From the NCBI GenBank assembly GCA_904063045.1, contig CAJFCJ010000023.1:372001-436000 (forward strand): a stretch of DNA of 64,000 bases. Reading direction: 5' to 3'. A program made the translations under genes and the position numbers. The notes beneath the pieces were generated by a model, which saw only the letters and a program-made list of their open reading frames with translations, was not told where the DNA came from and made no database searches. Positions 55,701-64,000 of this stretch are shown piece by piece. Within the stretch, counting starts at the first letter, position 1. The number at the start of each line of letters is the position of its first letter. The DNA is from Dimorphilus gyrociliatus (taxonomy: Eukaryota; Annelida; Polychaeta; Dinophilidae).

Positions 55701-56143
55701 AAAGAGGGAACAGCACAGATCCGCTCTCTAACTTATATTGCTTTTATATGTACGAATACATTAATACAAGAACTTAATGCAAAACTATTACCTTTATGCC
55801 TTGGTTTACACAACTTTGGCGGTGCAGGTTGTTTCCGAAGACCTGGTGCAGGTTGCTGACTGGCGTGAAATCTCATCAACTTGTTACGTCTCACTGTTAT
55901 AGGCTTCTTCTCTTGAAACTCGTGGGCGTGATGCTCAAACCCTGGTTTTCTTACATATGTAGGTCCACTTGCTGTAGACGAATTAGGAGATCCTAAACTT
56001 TCGTAATCGTGATCCTGCAGTGGAAGAGGGCTAAAGGTAGAAGAACTATCCGAATTATTATTTATTCTTGGAGAATCCAATTCTTCTTCATCGCTTGTCG
56101 TAACCAAAGGCCCTGAGTTTGTTCTTTTCGATGAGGACGACAT
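52771..56143 (-). CDS. Unrecognised protein with an AT-hook-like motif
   Basis: Three exons: 56143-55792, 54270-53991 and 53005-52771, with phases 1 and 2, giving 288 aa. I recognise no family. The first 60 residues are Ser/acidic (TSDEEELDSP) and likely disordered. A basic, Pro-rich middle follows (RRNKLMRFH, PAPGLRKQPAPPK). Exon 2 continues Pro-rich, then has a helix-like NPDLLNKLFESVEKG. RRGRPRK spans the exon 2/3 junction and matches an AT-hook core. The last 78 residues are mixed and Leu-rich (PYLLDAVTDKLFPQLNL, ALQLITLREG) and probably folded. There is no signal peptide or membrane helix. A nuclear protein is possible; the basic motif could equally be a nuclear localisation signal. Introns are about 1-1.5 kb, long for this window. 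Confidence 0.7.
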
Positions 56144-57461
56144 GTCGATTCTATTCAGCTAAAAAATTTTGTAGACTATAGAAGGCGACTATAACATCGT
56201 CGTTACTCCACTCTTTCTATCACTCTGTACAAACACCTGAGCGTAAATTTTCTGTTGCTATGGCTACCGGACAAACGTTTCACCTTGATAATCGATTCGA
56301 CGTTTATATCTTATTCTTTTTCCAGCTTTAAATCGTCTTTTTTAACGATATCAGAGCAAGCGACAGATTCTAGAAGTAAATGCTAATCAAGTATTGACCT
56401 GTGCATGCGCCTGACAAGTTTATTCATGTTTACCTGCTTTAGCAAAGCAACGATTGGTTGTTAAGAACGCCGTGGCGCTTTGTCGGCGTTGCTAAGAGGA
56501 TTGGTGTTATTTACCAGTTATTTCTTTTTGGCGCCAATTTTGAACAGTAATTTTTTTAAAAGTCATTCAACGTAAGGTAAATCGACCAATAGAAAACGAA
56601 CTTTCAGCGCCACCATTTTTGGCTCGCTATTTCTATTTTACTTTTGATCAGCTAATTAACATCATTGAGTAATTGATTATCGTTTTACAATGAGTAAAAA
56701 GCCATTCTTAACTGCTTCACCCTAGTTTTCAAAGCGTTTCCAAACCGATTCATTCGCCATCTACTGTATAAAAAATGTTGAATTTTCAAGAAAGAGGAGC
56801 AAGGCGAATGAAAGATTTTTTCAACGTGCATAACGTAATACTTGAAAAAATATCTAGAAGTTTCAAATATCAATTAGCATACATAGGTATTAATTTCATA
56901 TACGCAATATATTGTATAATAAATATATAGTTGATTGTATATACTAATAACAATAAACTTTGCAGTAGTCGTTGTTGAATAAACGAACTTTTACAAACGT
57001 GGGAAACGTCGGTGTATTTTTTTTTTATATAACTGCATACAGTAATGCAGTAGAGATATACTATATTTTATAAAGTATATACAGTATACATATACTAATA
57101 TATATACAAGTAAATAAATACTTTATTCATATATAAAATTTCATTTATTCGCACTAACTCGATACTAATGTATGTTTGTTTATATAGTAAAAATGCTCAG
57201 TAATCTAAGATAGGTTTGAAGATATTAAAAAAATTATGATAAAAATATATGCAATTAGCAGAAATCAATTAAAAGGAAATGCATAGCCAAAAGGCAAAAA
57301 GAGTAGAGCTAAAACAAAATTGTATGCATACAGGAAGCTAAGTCAGTTAGATAGTTTTAATAGTCTTTTTTCTCCTTTATAGATAAATTAATCTTTTTAA
57401 GATAAAAGGGAAAATTGATTGCAATTTAAAGAAAAGGCAAAATCAGAATATGAATTGAGCA
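56144..57461. other. Upstream region of the AT-hook-like gene, downstream of pleckstrin
   Basis: No supported gene. Positions 56,200-56,640 are clearly more G+C-rich and hold GATTGG motifs at about 56,452 and 56,500 and a palindromic E2F-like site. Positions 56,880-57,430 are A+T-rich and probably pleckstrin 3' sequence. Confidence 0.5.
56528..56537. promoter_or_regulatory. Palindromic E2F-like site TTGGCGCCAA
   Basis: Perfect 10-base palindrome in a TTTTTGGCGCCAATTTT context, matching the E2F consensus core on both strands, about 390 bases upstream of the AT-hook-like gene's start. Similar GGCGC words lie at 56,473 and 56,609. Confidence 0.45.
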
Positions 57462-58547
57462 TTATTGATACAAGTTAATTAATTTTATCCAATTGTCCCT
57501 TTTATAATCATTGTCACATTGTAATAAGACGGGTCTTAACGCTTTCCTTTTAATAACAACAACATGATTTTGCTTTGAACTAATCGATTCGTCGTTTACG
57601 TATTCCAGACAAACAGCTTCGCTCTCCTCTAAATTAATGACCTTCAGTGGTTTTTTATAATCGGTTTGTAAACTTTTTCCCGATGAATATAGACGAATTT
57701 CCTTAGGATCTTGAAACAACACAGCCTTCCTAACTCTCCAATTTCTTCTCCTATTACTCTTTATCCTGATTATGTCGATTAACAAGCTTTCCCTGTTACG
57801 GTCTAGATTGTCCTCGCTTTCATCACCAGAACTTGTAGAATCTGAAGGTTCTGTGCTACTCTCCAGTAAGGCAATCATCGATATTCTTCTTATACTGGAG
57901 ACGGCAGAAAATGCATACATTACAAAGTCTCTATCCTGGAAGTCCTTAGCTTTTTGCTGAGGCACAATTTGTTGAAAGTAGCCACCGGAAGTTAATTGTT
58001 GGCAGATATCAAAACCTTTTTGACGACTAGGAGCAAAATCCCAATTGAGTAGCCAATCGATTGCTTCCTTACCGCTAAAGCATCGGATATTATTTCTGTT
58101 TTTCAGTTGTAATCCGGCTGTTGGATCTTCCATTGAAACTAAAATTTCACTCAAGTTATAACCTAAATCTACTAAATTGTTGGCGTCGAAGGAACTCCTA
58201 GTTAATTCTCTGATAGCAGCGCCAATCAAGCTTAACCAGTAATTCTTCTCCGAATCAGATGCCGCTTGGAAGATTACAGATCTCTTCTTTTTTGATAGGA
58301 TGACTTTGAAAGTATTCTCCCTTTTCGTCTCGTTCTGATTGACATTTGAAACGCTACAATTGCTTAATATAATTCTAGAGCATAAATGCTTGCATCTTTT
58401 TCTATAATATTCTAGGCAATCCTCCTTGAGTATCGTCCATCTTGTTTTCCACCTTCCGGTTCGCTCATTCTTTTGATTTAAATAGCCCTGCTTAAGTACT
58501 ATAGAGGAAGACATGTCGATCGCGTTGTCCTCATTCTTAACTTGCAT
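57462..58547 (-). CDS. PLEK: Pleckstrin (PH-DEP-PH), single exon
   Basis: An intronless 361-residue frame; human pleckstrin is 350 aa. PH domain 1 covers about residues 18-113 (VLKQGYLNQKN, GRWKTRWTILKEDCLEYY, closing YWLSLIGAAI). A DEP domain covers about 140-215 (NIRCFSGKEAIDWLL, GFDICQQLTSGGYFQQ). A Ser/acidic linker follows (SSTEPSDSTSSGDESED). PH domain 2 covers about 255-360 and closes with DNWIKLINLYQ. Pleckstrin is a phosphoinositide-binding substrate of protein kinase C that works at the plasma membrane and actin cytoskeleton. In vertebrates the kinase sites lie between PH1 and DEP, whereas the Ser-rich linker here is after DEP. The ATG at 58,547 is the first in frame. Ser-rich MSSS at residue 12 is an alternative start. 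Confidence 0.9.
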   Translation of the reverse strand: MQVKNEDNAIDMSSSIVLKQGYLNQKNERTGRWKTRWTILKEDCLEYYRKRCKHLCSRIILSNCSVSNVNQNETKRENTFKVILSKKKRSVIFQAASDSEKNYWLSLIGAAIRELTRSSFDANNLVDLGYNLSEILVSMEDPTAGLQLKNRNNIRCFSGKEAIDWLLNWDFAPSRQKGFDICQQLTSGGYFQQIVPQQKAKDFQDRDFVMYAFSAVSSIRRISMIALLESSTEPSDSTSSGDESEDNLDRNRESLLIDIIRIKSNRRRNWRVRKAVLFQDPKEIRLYSSGKSLQTDYKKPLKVINLEESEAVCLEYVNDESISSKQNHVVVIKRKALRPVLLQCDNDYKRDNWIKLINLYQ

Positions 58548-58841
58548 GTTAGCAGATAATTCATGAAGACTTCATAAGCACTAATATCATTAACAAAGAC
58601 TTAATCAATCATATGAAATTATCAACACATTAGTTGATTCAAAGCTAGACTTAGGCCATCGTTGCTGCTAGACTTGCAGGCAATAATTTTGGCCTAGTTG
58701 TTATTGTATACACAGTAGATAATAACAATACGAGTCCAAAGAGTAACATGGAATAACAGAGAGCCAGATAGAGAGAGAGGGAGACAGAGAGAGCGAACAA
58801 AATTAGATATATAATAACCAAATGCCTAAAGAGCGACGGAC

Positions 58842-58892
<51 letters not shown>

Positions 58893-59756
58893 AAAAAGAC
58901 TGAAAAGCACAGTAAAATACAGACAAAGCAGAAATGTCTATATATATTTATATATGAGAAAATGTAAGAAATTTTCTTGTTAATTTCTGTCCAAAAGTTC
59001 TCTTCTACAACTCCAACATTTATTGAAAATAGTTAGCGATAATAAGGATTACTGAACCGAAAAATACATTCGTCTGCTATGAATTATGCCTATATTTTCA
59101 TTTGTAAAAAAAAGAGCAAGAGATGGAGCCACAATACAGATTATCATACAAGACTTGAATGTACAATGCGATTGAATGGAATTTAAGCCGATAATGGGCG
59201 TTAGTTGTAAATAAAAAAAATAGATAGATACTATATAAAATGAAAGAAAGAGAGGAAGAGAGAGAGAGAGAGATTTTTGTAATTTTTTTTATTATTTTTG
59301 TGGATGAACTGACAACACTTTAAAATTTGATTTGAACAACAATGAGGATAAATTAAATATATAAATACATTGAATAGTTTTCTCTAAAGTAAGAAGATAG
59401 CTTTAGAGAGAAGCCGATTTTTAAAATCGACTAAATATCCTAAAAATTATATCTTTAGACAAAAGAACGAACGATAAAACTTTTATAAATAAAGAATTAT
59501 TTATATTATAAACAAGTTCATATTGTATAATGTCTTCATTTAAAGGTTTACTTTAAATTATGAACAATATACAATATTCACTGTTTATATATATATATGT
59601 ATAATATCAGTATATAAATAAAGATAAACTCTCTGAGATCTAATTTCTAATTAATCTTATTCTTGTTTCATTCAAATATTTCTTCAACTTATGTAAGGGA
59701 TTTCAACTAATCCCTAAAACTTTGAACAACTAATTTAACTATCGTTCGCTAATAAT
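58548..59756. other. Intergenic region upstream of pleckstrin
   Basis: No supported gene. GA-rich tracts at about 58,768-58,794 and 58,847-58,886 and again at 59,246-59,273. Confidence 0.5.
58847..58886. repeat. (GA)n microsatellite
   Basis: Perfect GA run of about 38 bases. Confidence 0.9.
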
Positions 59757-61247
59757 TCATTGGCCAACTGCCAGACTGGAATTAACTTGCGGCTTAATTC
59801 TAAGCCGATAAAGTTTATTGTAGCTCGGCATGTTGTCGTCTATAGCTTGTCGAACGTGTTTGGGGAGGTCGGGCATGATATTTGGACTCTTTGGCTTAGT
59901 TGCAGATGGTTGAAAAGTTGTACTTGTCAAAACCCCTTCAAACCACGGCATCCAATCCCTAGTTTAGCGTAAAAATAATATTAATACAATAACAACTAAG
60001 AAAGTTAAGATATTTGCAAAAAGAGCAGTAATTAAGCGTATAACATGACGTGGAGGGGGAGACAGAGGGGGATGAAGTGAGATAAAGGGATTGTTGAGTG
60101 AGAAAATGAATAAGAGATAGTGAGAGCGGGGGCGGGGTAGAGAAGGCGATATATATTCAAAAGAAGAAGTAGCCGTTTCGATCAAAGTACTTACTCAAAA
60201 ACATTCATATTTTGAGCTGTTTGCTCCCAATTCAACATTGATTCTTCATATTCCATTCCAACCTTTTCGCAGTATTGTTTGAGCAGAGAGTCTGAAAGAA
60301 AAAGACGAACGAATAAGAAAGTATGGATCAATAAACATAATTATCAGGCACTAGGCAAACGTGATTACAGCATAAAATCCATAAACGTCACCAAATGACT
60401 TATCTACGTGAATGATGGCCTAATAATTTTTCTTTGGTCATTTAATGTTACAGTTAAAAATTACCCGGATATTTTAATAGATCATCAGCATCTACGATTA
60501 TTGCCTGTTGTCCCAATTCTTCAGTAACCAAGTTGTAAACTTGAACAAGTTCTTTAAAACCCACTTCACTGGCGTCAAAATGATCCCAACCAGTTAATTC
60601 CTTGTTCAGTGACATTTTGTATAGGGAATAAACACTCTTTTGTGGATTCCTAATCAAAAAAGTATGTCGATAACCCTCGGGAATATAGTCTGCATGCTGG
60701 AGTCTGCCGACCAGGTAATAGGCCATATCCTTGACAAAAATGGAAGAGTATCCTTAAGATTGAAGAAACAATGCAAATTGAAATCAGGTGAAAATACGTG
60801 TAAAGCTCATCTTTTTTTTTGCATACTTACCAGGATATTCTTTTTCGCAAAGAGCCTTGATGTCCTTAAAGGTGCAATTGTCCTGCGTCGGCTCGTTTCT
60901 GTACCTAAGATGGAATTGTAAAGCTATTAGTGCTTTCTTTCTTGCCTTAATAAGGGAGAAAAGTAAAGTATTTATTGGGGGAAAAAACACCACACAAACC
61001 TGGAGCTAACACGCTCTGACGAGAAGTAATAAGCGCGCGAAAACGGCTCCAATAGCACCTGTTTGTTCATAAGTAGCAAGATATAATGTACTGTGGTTAG
61101 GGAGAATATCTCCATTAAGAATTTCTTTCTTACTTTGATGTCCTGTTTGTTCATCATGGCGCGAAAAAAGGCGGTTGAGATGGTACGGGGGGCGGCCCAC
61201 AAGAAGGCTCTCGACTGATGCTTCTTATTCAATGCTGTTGCGTTCAT
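59757..61247 (-). CDS. Sulfotransferase-like P-loop protein
   Basis: Six exons: 61247-61134, 61058-61000, 60904-60831, 60752-60465, 60291-60195 and 59958-59757. All junctions agree in phase and the model closes at 277 aa. The N-terminus has FLWAAPRTISTAFFRAMM (about 15-32), which fits the 5'-phosphosulfate-binding loop of sulfotransferases (PRxxST). FLIRNPQKSV (about 114-123) fits the 3'-phosphate-binding segment (RxPxxS). No signal peptide or membrane segment is seen, so it is likely cytosolic. From memory the family resembles the uncharacterised sulfotransferase-like proteins of invertebrates and the N-terminal part of plant proteins labelled branched-chain aminotransferase-like. Substrate and even PAPS use are unknown. 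Introns are 75-286 bases. Confidence 0.82.
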
Positions 61248-64000
61248 TTTGATTGAAGTAAGACGTTGATGCTGTCCGGAGAGTCTAAAAAGGATGCGGT
61301 TTGGATTAACACCGATAGAGTTGTTAAAAAGAGGAGGTATTAAAATGAGAAGAGGAAAAGGCGTTTCCCATCTTTCAGCTGTCACAGAATCCGTAATAAA
61401 TTAAAAAAAGAATTTAGTAAAGGTGGCGCTCCAGTACGAAAAAATTATTATAAATCAGAATCACTAGAGTATTTTTGAATGGAATAAATACAAGTTTCAA
61501 TTTCAAACGTTATATAAGAGCTATTAATCAACTTATACATATTGTTTATATAGCGGATTAACGTTGGCAATATCTTAAATTCTAACTATCACCTATCGAT
61601 ATGCATACAATGTATAAATTATATAATATCCAGTATATAATATATCTATACTGCCTTTAAATAGCTACACGTAAAAGTATTATATAAAACTTTCTCAATT
61701 TCTGTTTGCAAATTTGATGAGACGCAACCGGAAAAAATTTCCAACGCCTCATTACGAAACGTAAGCGCCGATTTTGAAAAGGTGTTCTTCGTCACGCATA
61801 CGACGCTAATTTTTGCAGAGGCGTCACTTTTGGAAAGCTCCCCCTATAACATTCCTCTAAAGATTCTCTATTTTTTTTTATACATACATATACTAATAGT
61901 AATCATTCCTTGCCACGTGACGCTCTCTCACAGTAGGCGCTTACTGATAGGCGTCATCTACTTATACACGTTGTAATGAGCTTAGCAAAAAAGACGCCTA
62001 TACGAAATTCGACCGGCGTCACTCCGTTTCGCAATCAACTTGTTCGATTGATGAGTTGTCAGGCGTTAGAACAATAACGTGAATTTTATTAATCGCTTTT
62101 TTTTCAACTTCCGAGAGGAGTGACAATGTCCTCGTTGATCGTTGATAAAGCGCTAATCCGATTAATGGATTATCTAAATTCGCTAATTCGTTTTGTCGAG
62201 CATTATGTATAATTATTAATATACTTCGACGTCGACAGTTTTTCTCACCTTATTCTAGAATTTTAAAAGGAACTTTTTCCTCCGATTGCGCTGGTCGAAC
62301 TGACGGCGTCTGAGAATGTGACGCCGTTCCTGATTGGTCTGCATACGAGACATCGACCAATCGTACGTTTCGATGCTTTTAGACGCCTTCGAAGCTCGTC
62401 GGAATGCGGCCGCCGTAGAAGTTTCTAACAAGCGGTATGTAGTCAAAGTTTTAATATAAGGGGTAAAATATCAAAATATAGTTTGCCAAGCATCTGGGGA
62501 AAAGTCCGTAGAATGTAAATGTAAAGTTTGATTGAGTAGCTTAATTAACCTGGCTTTTCTTCATTGCTTGCCATCTTTGGTTCCCTTGACAAACTTTTTT
62601 TAATAAACAAAAACGGAAAGGTTTGCCATCATATTTGAAAGGTAACCCTATATCAACACAATTCTCAATTACCGTTTCGTTAAAAGTATTGTAGCTGTTT
62701 GTTTTCTATACAAATTTTATTGTTTTCCTTCTGGTCTACTTGAATGTTTTGGTTAGGAAAAAAGCAAAAAGAGAGGGTAATGCTTTTTTTAAAAATGTAT
62801 CTTTTATATCTCTTTCCTCGCGTCTCTCCTCTCCCTTTTCTGTCCGCTTCTCTTTTTCTCTTTTTCCCTCTTTCTTTTTCGATCTATCTCTGTCTCGCTC
62901 ATTGTCGTGCTCCATCTTTGATGAGGGAGAAAAGACTAATTGTCGGATTATAACTTTAATATAGAATGGTATTTAATGCATTTTTTATATATCCTTTCCT
63001 TAATGATGAAGGACTTGCTTAAGATTAACTAAGTAGCTGAGGAATTTTCGTGTAGAGCAACGCGGGAATATCACAACCTGTCAGGTATACGTTCCCCAGA
63101 TTTACATCCATATCAAATCAGGGATAACGGTCTTCTTTTCAATCACGATTCTCATCAGACCTCTTCAAAGCTCCAGCGTAAATGAATATTCATTAGACCG
63201 ACAGAGAACGTGTAAATTCTCAACGTTTTCTTAATACGTTTTTATTTAGAAAGAAAATTATATAAATTCTTTGTTTTATTTTTACTAATCATTCATCAAA
63301 GCTCCTATTTCACTTGCACTTTCATTCACTCTATACTCTTTCGCTCTCTTGCTCTTTCACTCTTTTCTTCTTAGTCGGTTTCTTTGATTTATTGAACGGA
63401 GAAGTTTTATCTATATCTTTTTATCCAGCGTCTATTAAAAGATGAAATGATAAATAAACCAAATGGTCTGGCCCGTCTAAATCCTATTTCAACTTTTTTA
63501 GATATTTTCGTAAAGCAAAAGGAAAAAAAACATTACCAAACTAAAAATAGAAAGAGATATGCATTATTTTTCATACGTGGAATATATTAATTACATCCTT
63601 ACCGATCAGTCCTTTTGTATCCATTGTTCTTTTTCTCTCTCTAAAACAGTGGTTTCAGCGAAAAAACTACTACATAGCATACTTTTCCTCGCTGCCACTA
63701 TTCATATAGCTTCTGAGCGGAATATATCAATATTTTTACTTGTTTCAATACAAATAGAGATATACTTAGTTGTATATTAGACGACGTCGGCGTCTCTTTC
63801 TATCGCTCCACTTCCCTCCCTTTCTGGCTCTCTCTCTCATTAAAATTATTTTGAAAAGTCTCAGCTGTTAATTTTAAATTAAAGAAATAACGAGAAAAAA
63901 AACCAGTAAAATATTCTAACAAGCGTTTTTTCACTCTTTCTTTTTATTATATAGAAATAAAAAGTAAAGTAAAAAATAGAAAAGAAATAAACAGAATAAA
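61248..64000. other. Right-edge region without a gene
   Basis: No supported coding sequence. The open frame at 62255-62446 starts at a TTG and has no splice support. Positions 61,740-62,400 form a CpG- and G+C-rich island-like block, described separately. The remainder (62,450-64,000) is A+T-rich with pyrimidine-rich tracts at about 62,815-62,900. Confidence 0.5.
61740..62400. promoter_or_regulatory. CpG-rich block with repeated GGCGTC words
   Basis: GGCGTC or its complement GACGCC occurs at 61,820, 61,950, 61,993, 62,015, 62,305, 62,320 and 62,382, often extended to GGCGTCA (TGACGCC on the other strand). CACGTG lies at 61,914, and GATTGGTC (inverted CCAAT) at about 62,333. The block lies 0.5-1.1 kb upstream of the sulfotransferase-like start, so it may be that gene's promoter or the promoter of a gene to the right of the window. 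Confidence 0.4.

Noticed and set aside
62255-62446. Basic 63-residue open frame on the minus strand
   Set aside because: Starts at TTG, has no splice donor in phase or homology, and lies in the CpG-rich regulatory-looking block.

Overview
The window looks like eukaryotic nuclear DNA from a small-genome animal. It is strongly A+T-rich, full of (GA)n, (CT)n and (TA)n microsatellites, and its genes are split by GT-AG introns, many of them only about 50-120 bases long. The gene set is metazoan: an aristaless-type (Arx) homeobox gene with an OAR motif, a kazrin gene, pleckstrin, transmembrane collagen-like genes, rhodopsin-like receptors, an immunoglobulin-domain protein and a ZU5/death-domain protein. 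A compact invertebrate, possibly a minute spiralian such as an annelid, fits the density of about one gene per 5 kb. That placement is inference. I saw no prokaryotic, viral, organellar or transposase-like coding sequence, no CRISPR array and no tRNA or rRNA gene.

Layout. 494-1866 (-): secreted or membrane Ig-domain protein, running off the left edge. 3313-6027 (+): helix-loop-helix protein with an unusual basic region. 7773-8525 (-): intronless divergent seven-helix receptor. 9475-11723 (-): beta-1,4-galactosyltransferase-family enzyme with an added PAN/apple-like C-terminal domain. 11724-18708: long gene-poor tract. 18709-19703 (+): rhodopsin-like GPCR missing its first exon. 19704-26034: a second gene-poor tract. 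26035-30103 (+): eight-exon gene with an RS-rich half, a ZU5 domain and death domains. 31253-31512 (-): possible small two-exon gene. 33041-36444 (+): Arx. 40215-41073 and 41702-42639 (-): tandem pair of small transmembrane collagens. 43766-48230 (+): kazrin. 52771-56143 (-): unrecognised gene with an AT-hook-like motif. 57462-58547 (-): intronless pleckstrin. 59757-61247 (-): sulfotransferase-like P-loop protein. 61248-64000: no gene, but a CpG-rich regulatory-looking block.

Nearly all gene models were rebuilt by hand from splice sites and reading phase. Every complete model closes in frame across all exons, which is good support. The neighbours do not look like one pathway. Several relate to cell surface and signalling (Ig protein, receptors, collagens, kazrin, pleckstrin, death-domain adaptor), but only the two collagens are clearly linked, by tandem duplication. 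Short regulatory-looking words recur across the window well above a rough base-composition expectation: TCACGTGA, AGATGGCG, and a local cluster of GGCGTC. They are reported as findings.
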